Shown here piece after piece: positions 8,532 through 14,538 of a stretch of 28,008 bases of DNA. A model generated the notes under the pieces. The model was not told the DNA's origin. It saw only the letters and a program-made list of their open reading frames with translations, and ran no database searches. Source of the stretch: Phycisphaerae bacterium (GTDB lineage Bacteria; Planctomycetota; Phycisphaerae; UBA1845); assembly GCA_021604825.1 (NCBI GenBank), contig BQJS01000038.1, positions 1-28,008 on the forward strand. Reading direction: 5' to 3'. A program made the translations under genes and the position numbers. Every line of letters starts with the position of its first letter. Within the stretch, counting starts at the first letter, position 1.

Positions 8532-9836
8532 TCAATCCGGAATTTGGCGGCCATGAGGATCCTCACCCAGATCCCCCATTTCCTTTTTGAGCTGCTCGCT
8601 GAGGTCGTCGCTGATGTAATGCTCGACGCGCTCCGCCGGTTCGTGAAGGTGATCAAGCGGCAGGTCAAAGTGGGTGGCCATGTACCCTTCCCAGAGGCGA
8701 TGGTCGCGCACGAGTTTGGTAGCCGCGTCGCGGCCCGTGTCGCTGAGACGGATTCGATCGGCACCGACAGTTTCGACCGCCCGGCGACGTTGCAGCGCGG
8801 CAAGGGCGAATCGCGCAATGGTCCCGCGCCCCACTGCTTTCATAAGGTCATCCTTGAGAATATCTTCGTCGGGCCGGTGTTCGCCCCATCGATAAAGAAT
8901 CCCCAGCATGTCCTCGCGAACGATCTGAATGGTGAGTCGAGCGCGGTGATACCATTTCCCGACAAGCCCATACCGAGGCGCAAAGATCAACGCCAATAGA
9001 AAGATGGCCCCCGTCATCACTGCAATCATCGACGCCGTTTCGATCGAAACCGATGGGTCCAGTCCCAACCAGTACGGCCCTCGAAACGCGAAGACGTGTC
9101 CGAGAATTGCGGACATCGCCGAAATGAATGCCGCAAGCATCAACGTGATTCCCAGTCGATCCGACAGCAATCGCGCCGTCGCCGGCGGAACGATCAGCAT
9201 GGCAATCACTAGAATTGATCCCACAGCCTCGAAGCTGGCCACCGTCGTCACGGCCACGACGATCATCAAAAGATAATGCATCAAATTTGCATTGATCCCC
9301 AAGGTTGTTGCGAGTTGCGGATCGAAAGCGCAGATCTTCAATTCTTTGAACAGGACGCATACGAAAACGATGTTTAACAACAATGCGATCGCAACGTTCA
9401 CGACGGCTGGCGGTATGCCTCCATCAAGCGCATCAAGCGGAATCTGGGAAAGGTTGCCGTAAAGCACGCAGCCAGGATCGAGATCCACGTGGTCAGCGGC
9501 CTGGCGGATAAGCACCAGCCCCAGCGCGAACAGAATACTAAACACCACCCCCATCGCCGCCCCGGTTTCGACCTTCCCGTAGCGGGTAATGATTTGCGTC
9601 CCGACAGCGGTCAACACGCCAACGACCACAGCGCCGGCGAACATCGGAATGACTCCGCGACTGTGGGTGACAAGAAACGCAATGGCCAACCCGGGCAAGA
9701 CCGCGTGGGAGATGGCGTCGCCCATCAGACTCATCTTACGCAGGACCAGGAATGTTCCGGGAAGGGCGCACGCCACTGCCGCGAAGACGCCTGCCGCGAT
9801 GATCCAACCGTCAATGGCCCAATCCCATTCCATCAT
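8532..9836 (-). CDS. Metal ABC transporter permease (ZnuB/TroD family) fused to a C-terminal DtxR/MntR-like domain
   Basis: Second permease of the divalent-metal importer. Residues 1-295 form the multi-helix ABC-3 permease with family motifs: FLVLRKMSLMGDAISHAVLP near the N-terminus, and ASFEAVGSILVIAMLIVPPA followed by TARLLSDRL. From about residue 307 the sequence becomes soluble and resembles a DtxR-family repressor: a winged-helix region (MLGILYRWGEH to RRRAVETVGADRIRLSDTG), then the metal-binding and dimerisation helix DHRLWEGYM with His379. Next is AERVEHYIS, with Glu402, Glu405 and His406. These correspond to the MntR ligands His77, Glu99, Glu102 and His103. The Asp8/Glu11 pair is only half kept (D-M-L-G). 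The ATG start overlaps the preceding permease stop by four bases (ATGA). The fusion resembles chlamydial YtgCR. Whether the domain binds DNA or only senses metal is unknown. Confidence 0.93.
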   Translation of the reverse strand: MMEWDWAIDGWIIAAGVFAAVACALPGTFLVLRKMSLMGDAISHAVLPGLAIAFLVTHSRGVIPMFAGAVVVGVLTAVGTQIITRYGKVETGAAMGVVFSILFALGLVLIRQAADHVDLDPGCVLYGNLSQIPLDALDGGIPPAVVNVAIALLLNIVFVCVLFKELKICAFDPQLATTLGINANLMHYLLMIVVAVTTVASFEAVGSILVIAMLIVPPATARLLSDRLGITLMLAAFISAMSAILGHVFAFRGPYWLGLDPSVSIETASMIAVMTGAIFLLALIFAPRYGLVGKWYHRARLTIQIVREDMLGILYRWGEHRPDEDILKDDLMKAVGRGTIARFALAALQRRRAVETVGADRIRLSDTGRDAATKLVRDHRLWEGYMATHFDLPLDHLHEPAERVEHYISDDLSEQLKKEMGDLGEDPHGRQIPD

Positions 9837-11305
9837 GGTTTGACCCCCGAGGCGATTGGCCCATCGTCGTCGTGCGGCGACGGTGGAATCTCCTGGCCCG
9901 CTTCCAGCGCTTTTTCAAGTTCGTCGATTAGCTCTTCTGATAGGACGTGCTCAATTTCATCGGCATCGCGATCCACGTGTGACGGGGCGATGTCGGCGTG
10001 CTCGATCAAATAGGTTTCCCAGAGGCGGTGGTTGCGCAAGACGCGTCGGGCGTGGGTACGACCGAGCTTGGTCAATTCGAGTTCGGCCCAACTCTTTCGA
10101 GTAATGAACCCCGCACCTTTCGCGCGAATGGCCAACCGCCGCAAATCGTGCATCACCCAACTTCGCATCGTCAGTAAGTCGTTGGTATCGACTTGAGTTG
10201 GCTCACCGGTGCGCTCTTCGATTTCAGCCATCGCCCGAAGCAGATGTTGAAGTGCGATGCGACGACGCAACCTGATTCGTCGAAACGCGCCCGCCAACAT
10301 CCCCCGTCGAAAAGCAAACACCATACTTAGAAGGAACAGAACGCCCGCCGTCAAGACGATGATCGCGCCAGTCGGCATCTTGGGAAGCAGCGCGCTAAAC
10401 GACGCCCCCAGCCATCCACTGACCGCACCGATCCCGCCCGCAAGCACCGTCATCACCTTGAGATCATCGGTCCAGAAACGAGCGGCGGCGGCTGGGATGA
10501 TCAAAAGCGCGACGATCAAGATTAGCCCAACTGCCTGCAAACCGATGACCGTCGTCAGAACAACAAAACCCATCATGAGCAGGTCGATCGCCACCACGCT
10601 TCGCCCCATCGACGCAGCGAAATCCTGGTCAAAGCAGACGATGCGAAATTCCTTGAACATCGCGATGGTTCCGACGACCACGATGAATGCGGCGATTCCG
10701 ATCATCCAGGCGTCGCCACGCACCATCGATGCCGCTTTACCGTAGATGAACTGATTCAGCCCAGCCGCGTTGCCATTTGAAGTCGATTGAACCACGCTCA
10801 TCAAGGCCATGCCTGCGCCGAAGAAAACGCTTAGGACAATTCCGATCGCCGCGTCCTCTCGAATGCGCGAAGACTGACGGATGGCCAACACCGCAAGCAC
10901 ACCGAGTACGCCGGTGACCGTGGCTCCCAGCAGCAAGTAGGTGAGGTTTTTTTCGCCGGTGAACAAGAACGCCAAGGCGACACCGGGTAGGGTCGCGTGA
11001 CTCAGCGCATCACCCATTAACGCCCGCCGACGAAGGTACGCGAACGTCCCCACCAACCCTGCCGCCAATCCGAGGAGTGTCGTTCCGAGAACCACGATGC
11101 GCGTGTTGTGATCGCGCAGGAGTGCCACGCGTAGAATATTCTCCCACGTCGGCCAATCGAATCGGGTATCGGTAATTGTGCGATGCGAAGACGGTGCGCT
11201 CTGTCCGAATGCTTGATCGGTTGCGAAGCAGATCACGCCGAGCATTAATATGCCCATCAGGATCGTTGAAGTGGATCGCGCCGTTGATCGCATATGTTGA
11301 CTCAC
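9833..11305 (-). CDS. Metal ABC transporter permease (ZnuB/TroC family) fused to a C-terminal DtxR/MntR-like domain
   Basis: First permease of the importer, 490 residues. The N-terminus has a hydrophobic signal-like segment (ILMGILMLGVICFATDQAFG), then the ABC-3 permease core with FAYLRRRALMGDALSHATLP and VIGLQAVGLILIVALLIIPA. After about residue 347 comes a soluble domain: a winged-helix-like region (RIALQHLLRAMAEIEER to AELELTKLGRTHARRV), then RNHRLWETYLIEH with His426. Next is DADEIEHVLSEELIDELEKA with Asp449, Glu452 and His453, matching MntR positions 77, 99, 102 and 103 with Asp for Glu at 99. The Asp8/Glu11 ligands of MntR are not evident. A short Pro/Asp-rich tail ends the protein. The GTG start at 11305 overlaps the ATPase stop (GTGA); an ATG at 11293 is an alternative. 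Confidence 0.92.
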   Translation of the reverse strand: MSQHMRSTARSTSTILMGILMLGVICFATDQAFGQSAPSSHRTITDTRFDWPTWENILRVALLRDHNTRIVVLGTTLLGLAAGLVGTFAYLRRRALMGDALSHATLPGVALAFLFTGEKNLTYLLLGATVTGVLGVLAVLAIRQSSRIREDAAIGIVLSVFFGAGMALMSVVQSTSNGNAAGLNQFIYGKAASMVRGDAWMIGIAAFIVVVGTIAMFKEFRIVCFDQDFAASMGRSVVAIDLLMMGFVVLTTVIGLQAVGLILIVALLIIPAAAARFWTDDLKVMTVLAGGIGAVSGWLGASFSALLPKMPTGAIIVLTAGVLFLLSMVFAFRRGMLAGAFRRIRLRRRIALQHLLRAMAEIEERTGEPTQVDTNDLLTMRSWVMHDLRRLAIRAKGAGFITRKSWAELELTKLGRTHARRVLRNHRLWETYLIEHADIAPSHVDRDADEIEHVLSEELIDELEKALEAGQEIPPSPHDDDGPIASGVKP

Positions 11306-12111
11306 CCGTTTCGGGCGATGGCTTCAGCCGCTTCGGTCAGCAGGGTCAGTCGTCCGCCATATGTTTTCTGTAGGTTTTCTTCTGTAAATACCGAGGATGT
11401 TGGACCGGCAGCGACGATTCGCATGTTCAAGAGTAGCACCTCGTCGAAATATTCCGGGACGGATTGCAGATCGTGATGCACGACCAACACCGTGCGCCCG
11501 CGTTCCCGTAGCTCGCGAAGTAGCGTGACGATGGCGGCTTCCGTTGCGGCATCGACTCCCGCGAATGGCTCGTCCATGAAATAGACCCGTGCGTCTTGCA
11601 CCAGCGCCCGCGCGAGAAATACGCGCTGCTGCTGACCGCCCGAAAGTTTGCTAATCTGTCGGTTTGCAAAGTCGCCCATCCCGACTTGTTCGAGGGCGTG
11701 GCGGGCTGCATCTTTGTCTGATTTTCCCGGAGGAACGCACCAGGGGATGCGGCCATACCGCCCCATCGTGACGACATCGAGGGCGCTCGCGGGAAAATCC
11801 CAATCGACACTTTCGCGTTGAGGGACGTATCCAACGACGTTGCGCTGTTCCTTGTAATTCTTGCCGTAGATCCGAACGCTGCCCGACGCCCTGGGCACAA
11901 GGTCGAGACATGCTTTGATCAACGTGCTTTTGCCCGCACCGTTCGGTCCGACGATACCCACGAGTTTGCCCTGCGGCGCGGCGTAGTCGATGTCCCACAG
12001 CACCGGCTTGCGGTCATACGCCACCGTCATGTCGTGGATTGAAAGCGGCGCATCGTCGTCGTGATGGACTTCATCAAATTGAAACTTGGGATGCGCTTCG
12101 GAAGGTGCCAA
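11302..12111 (-). CDS. Metal ABC transporter ATP-binding protein, TTG start
   Basis: Cytoplasmic ATPase that powers divalent-metal import (ZnuC/TroB/MntB type). It has 269 residues from the chosen start. All nucleotide-binding motifs are intact: Walker A GPNGAGKST, Q-loop VPQRE, signature LSGGQQQR, Walker B VYFMDEP and the H-loop histidine in VVHHD. The family segment ESVDWDFPASALDVVTMGRYG is characteristic of Mn/Zn/Fe importers of this class. The open frame continues upstream into the binding-protein gene but has no ATG there. The TTG at 12111-12109 has GGAG seven bases upstream and lies 23 bases after the previous stop, so I take it as the start. Its stop overlaps the first permease start by four bases (GTGA). 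Confidence 0.93.
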   Translation of the reverse strand: MAPSEAHPKFQFDEVHHDDDAPLSIHDMTVAYDRKPVLWDIDYAAPQGKLVGIVGPNGAGKSTLIKACLDLVPRASGSVRIYGKNYKEQRNVVGYVPQRESVDWDFPASALDVVTMGRYGRIPWCVPPGKSDKDAARHALEQVGMGDFANRQISKLSGGQQQRVFLARALVQDARVYFMDEPFAGVDAATEAAIVTLLRELRERGRTVLVVHHDLQSVPEYFDEVLLLNMRIVAAGPTSSVFTEENLQKTYGGRLTLLTEAAEAIARNG

Positions 12112-12118
12112 AGGTGAT

Positions 12119-12122
12119 CTCC
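12119..12122 (-). promoter_or_regulatory. Ribosome binding site deciding the TTG start of the ABC ATPase
   Basis: GGAG on the minus strand, seven bases before the TTG at 12111-12109. There is no ATG or GTG in a suitable place in this frame after the binding-protein stop at 12135; the frame's first internal ATG falls well inside the nucleotide-binding domain. This site therefore fixes a TTG start. Confidence 0.6.
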
Positions 12123-12134
12123 AAAATGCCGGTG

Positions 12135-13118
12135 TTACTTGGAACTTGAAAGCTTCCCTCGTATGCCGTTGGCCGGTGCGTCTCCGCCCAATGCTCGGGT
12201 GATCGTCGTGATATTGTGATCGAGCATGCCTACGTACGTCCCTTCGTAGGTGCCGGATTCGCCCATCGCGTCGGAAAACAGAGTTCCGCCGATCGACACT
12301 TTGTGGTTGCGGGCTTTGGCACCTTCGAGGAGTGCTTTGATGTTCTTGTCCGAAACGGACGTCTCGACAAAGACGGCTTTGATGCCGCGCTGACAAATCA
12401 TTTCGACGATTTTGTTGATGTCGGCGATACCGGCTTCCGACTCGGTGCTGATGCCTTGAATGCCGCGCACTTCCAGCCCGTATGCCTTGGCAAAATAATT
12501 AAATGCGTCGTGAGCAGTCACAAGAATTCGATGATCTTCGGGGATCGTCGCTATGCACTTTTTGGCGTACGCATCGAGGCGATCGAGTTCTGCGGCGTAG
12601 GCTTCGTAGTTTTTCTGATAATACGACGCGTTCGGCGGGTCGAATTCACTGAGCGTTTGCATCACCATTTCGGTGCATTGCTTCCACAGGTCCACGTTCA
12701 TCCACACGTGCGGATCGGAATGGCCGGCAAACTCCGGCGGCTCGAGCAATAACTTCGGGTCGATCAATTCCGTCACGGCATAGACCGGGCGACGACGCCC
12801 CACCCGAACAAAGGCGTCCCCCATCTTGCCTTCAAGCATGAGTCCGCTGTAGAAAATGATGTCGCTCTTAATCAGACGAGCAACGTCGTTGCGCGTGGCG
12901 CTATATAGATGCGGGTCGATACCAGCACCGATGATGCTGCTCACCTTGCCCTTATCGCCAGCGATCTGTTGAACGATGTCAGCCACCATTCCCGTTGTAC
13001 AAGTCACGGAATACGGATATTGCGTCGGGGCTTTGGCGGTCTCCGCGCAAGCCACTGACGAGACGCCGCCCATTAAGAGCATCGCCCAGACCAGCGTCGA
13101 AACCTTTCTGCGATTCAT
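12135..13118 (-). CDS. Periplasmic metal-binding protein of Mn/Zn ABC transporter (TroA/ZnuA family)
   Basis: Solute-binding lipoprotein-like or periplasmic protein that delivers Mn(II), Zn(II) or Fe(II) to the permeases. It has 327 residues from the ATG at 13118, which has AGGGAG eight bases upstream; longer in-frame starts exist but lack such a site. Residues 1-25 form a signal peptide (LVWAMLLMGGVSSVACAE). The cluster A-I metal ligands are recognisable: His70 in GIDPHLYSA, His137 in SDPHVWMN, His203 in VTAHDAFNYFAKAYG and Asp283 in GGTLFSDAMG. The third ligand is His, as in TroA, ZnuA and chlamydial YtgA; PsaA-type Mn proteins have Glu there. There is no His-rich loop of the ZnuA kind. First gene of the transporter operon, divergent from mntR. 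Confidence 0.94.
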   Translation of the reverse strand: MNRRKVSTLVWAMLLMGGVSSVACAETAKAPTQYPYSVTCTTGMVADIVQQIAGDKGKVSSIIGAGIDPHLYSATRNDVARLIKSDIIFYSGLMLEGKMGDAFVRVGRRRPVYAVTELIDPKLLLEPPEFAGHSDPHVWMNVDLWKQCTEMVMQTLSEFDPPNASYYQKNYEAYAAELDRLDAYAKKCIATIPEDHRILVTAHDAFNYFAKAYGLEVRGIQGISTESEAGIADINKIVEMICQRGIKAVFVETSVSDKNIKALLEGAKARNHKVSIGGTLFSDAMGESGTYEGTYVGMLDHNITTITRALGGDAPANGIRGKLSSSK

Positions 13119-13162
13119 CCGTGGCACTCCCTGAAAAGTCATCAACCGATTATGCCGATGTA

Positions 13163-13192
13163 TTGACATAGTTACAGAATATTGCCTATGCT
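13163..13192 (+). promoter_or_regulatory. Predicted mntR promoter
   Basis: TTGACA (13163-13168, perfect -35 consensus), an 18-base spacer, then TATGCT (13187-13192) as -10. Transcription would start near 13200, giving an untranslated leader of about 138 bases before the mntR ATG. The -10 lies inside the palindrome at 13178-13197. Prediction only. Confidence 0.5.
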
Positions 13193-13197
13193 ATATT
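13178..13197. promoter_or_regulatory. Candidate MntR operator palindrome
   Basis: AATATTGCCTATGCTATATT is an imperfect 20-bp palindrome: 8 of 10 base pairs are symmetric (AATAT-x-GC / TA / x-GC-x-ATATT with two mismatched pairs). Its size and AT-rich arms fit DtxR/MntR-family operators. It covers the -10 element of both divergent promoters, so a bound repressor would block the repressor gene and the transporter operon together. A second, weaker 19-bp palindrome (GCATAATGCCGTATCATGC, 13231-13249; 7 of 9 pairs) lies in the mntR leader. Confidence 0.55.
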
Positions 13198-13216
13198 GAT
13201 AACCATCGACCGTCAA
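13188..13216 (-). promoter_or_regulatory. Predicted promoter of the metal ABC transporter operon
   Basis: On the minus strand TTGACG (13216-13211) is followed after exactly 17 bases by TAGCAT (13193-13188): 5/6 and 4/6 matches to consensus. The start of the binding-protein gene is 70 bases further on. The -10 overlaps the palindrome at 13178-13197. Prediction only. Confidence 0.45.
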
Positions 13217-13336
13217 GTATGATGCCATTAGCATAATGCCGTATCATGCTGTTGGCCGCGGTTAGAACGCTCGGAAGGCGTTGGCATTGATAGCAGCCAA
13301 AGAGACGGGATTCAGTCAGCACGCAGGAAATCGTAA

Positions 13337-13783
13337 ATGGGCAAGTCAGAATCAAAAACCGGCAGTGCGGCCAGCACAGTCGTCGCCAAGACCCGCTTTG
13401 CGCGGATTCGCAATGACCATGCGAAAGAGCTAGCCGAAGACTATTTGGAAATGATCGACGATCTTTCGGCCACCAATGGAGAGGCCCGCGCGGTGGATAT
13501 TGCTGCCCAGCTCGGCGTGAGCCATGTAACCGTCACGAAAACCGTCGCTCGATTAAAGCGCGACGGGCTGGTGACGTCCCAACCGTACCGCTCAATCTTT
13601 TTGACGCCCAAGGGCAAGCGCATCGCCGACAATGCCCGCCGCCGTCATCAGACCGTACTACAATTTCTGCTCGCTTTGGGCGTGCCAGCCGACTCGGCTG
13701 AAATCGATGCGGAAGGCATCGAGCATCATATCAGTCCTGCAACCTTGCGGGCGATGCGCGACTTCACTGAGAAGAATGCATAG
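13337..13783 (+). CDS. mntR: Manganese-responsive transcriptional repressor MntR (DtxR family)
   Basis: Metal-sensing winged-helix repressor, 148 residues. It resembles the proteobacterial MntR type in having an N-terminal arm of about 30 residues before the DNA-binding domain. All six MntR metal ligands can be placed: Asp35 and Glu38 (AEDYLEMI), His104 (RRHQTVLQFLL), Glu126, Glu129 and His130 (DAEGIEHHIS). Asp at the first position, with no Cys ligand, favours Mn(II) sensing over Fe(II). The recognition helix is in RAVDIAAQLGVSHVTVTKTV (residues 51-70) and the wing in PYRSIFLTPKG. There is no SH3-like third domain. The ATG at 13337 is preceded by GGAAA. It is divergent from the transporter operon, sharing a 218-base control region with a candidate operator. 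Confidence 0.93.
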   Translation: MGKSESKTGSAASTVVAKTRFARIRNDHAKELAEDYLEMIDDLSATNGEARAVDIAAQLGVSHVTVTKTVARLKRDGLVTSQPYRSIFLTPKGKRIADNARRRHQTVLQFLLALGVPADSAEIDAEGIEHHISPATLRAMRDFTEKNA

Positions 13784-13842
13784 TGTTCAGTCATGCGTTC
13801 GATGATGAATGATGACGTGCCACTTCTCTGTAAGCAGTGCTG

Positions 13843-13927
13843 ATGGGTGGCCCATGGCTTTAGCCGTGGGGAACTCGAATCAAAAACCGCAATCGACTCC
13901 CCCACCTCTAAAGAGGTGGGCTACCCA
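13843..13927. repeat. Pair of inverted REP-like hairpins between convergent genes
   Basis: Two related palindromic units face each other. Unit 1 (13843-13875) is ATGGGTGG followed by the hairpin CCCATGGC-TTTA-GCCGTGGG (13851-13870). Unit 2 (13896-13927, read on the minus strand) is ATGGGTAG followed by CCCACCTC-TTTA-GAGGTGGG with 8-bp stem, 13901-13920. Between the two units the flanks, the TTTA loop and outer CCCA/TGGG bases are conserved while the inner stem bases differ in a compensating way. The arrangement looks like a BIME (paired REP elements mobilised by Y1 RAYT transposases). No transposase gene is nearby. It sits between convergent mntR and folK and may also end transcription from either side. 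Confidence 0.6.
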
Positions 13928-13979
13928 TTTGCCGACGATGCATCCAAGCACCGGTCATAACGCACTCGTGCTGAATCGA

Positions 13980-14534
13980 TTATTGACCGGCTGTTGTTTC
14001 ACTTTGCCATCCAGCAGATGCGACTTGACGGACGAATTCCTCCTCTTTAGGAAGTTCGTAGAGCAATTCTTGAATAGTTTTGTCGATCAGCGGATGGCGC
14101 AGATCAGGGGCCAATTCGGCCAATGGCTCCAATACAAAACGGCGAACGTGCATTCGCGGATGCGGAACCGAAAGGCTAGGCGTATCAATCACATCACCTC
14201 CCGACAATAGCAAATCAATGTCGATGTTGCGGGGACCGTTGACCTCGTTGCGAACGCGACCCATCGAACGTTCAACCGACAAAATATGATTCAACAGTGT
14301 TCGCACATCGAGCCGACTGTCAACTGCGATGACCGTGTTTAGATAGTCAGATTGGCCCGGTGGACCTCCAACGGGTGATGTTTCGTAAATGCTTGCCGCC
14401 CCGCACAATTCGACCTCGTCGCAATCCGTTAACAATCGTACAGCCGCCTTGAGATTCTCTTTACGGTCGCCCAGATTCGTTCCCAGTCCTAAATATGCGT
14501 TGAGCGTGACGTCTGCGGATTCTTTCTTGCCCAT
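13980..14534 (-). CDS. folK: 6-hydroxymethyl-7,8-dihydropterin pyrophosphokinase (HPPK)
   Basis: Transfers pyrophosphate from ATP to 6-hydroxymethyl-dihydropterin in folate synthesis; cytoplasmic. The protein has 184 residues, the family's usual size. The N-terminal motif AYLGLGTNLGDRKENL and the signature GPRNIDIDLLL, with the Mg-binding Asp pair (D-I-D), are followed by VPHPRMHVRRFVLEPLAELA. These cover the pterin, ATP and metal sites. The start at 14534 lies only four bases after the upstream gene's stop, so it is probably the last gene of the sigma factor transcript. The functional link to that operon is not obvious. The short tail after residue 155 is unremarkable. Confidence 0.95.
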   Translation of the reverse strand: MGKKESADVTLNAYLGLGTNLGDRKENLKAAVRLLTDCDEVELCGAASIYETSPVGGPPGQSDYLNTVIAVDSRLDVRTLLNHILSVERSMGRVRNEVNGPRNIDIDLLLSGGDVIDTPSLSVPHPRMHVRRFVLEPLAELAPDLRHPLIDKTIQELLYELPKEEEFVRQVASAGWQSETTAGQ

Positions 14535-14538
14535 GTCT

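Noticed and set aside
8114..8818. 234-codon minus-strand frame overlapping thiolase and the permease tail
   Set aside because: Ser/Arg/Thr-rich shadow frame overlapping two well-supported genes on the same strand.
12112..12396. Upstream extension of the ABC ATPase frame into the binding-protein gene
   Set aside because: The extension has no similarity to ABC ATPases, overlaps a clear gene on the same strand, and the TTG with GGAG at 12111 explains the start.
13200..13336. Possible riboswitch in the mntR leader
   Set aside because: The 137-base leader has a small AACGC/GCGTT hairpin but no arrangement I recognise as the yybP-ykoY manganese riboswitch.
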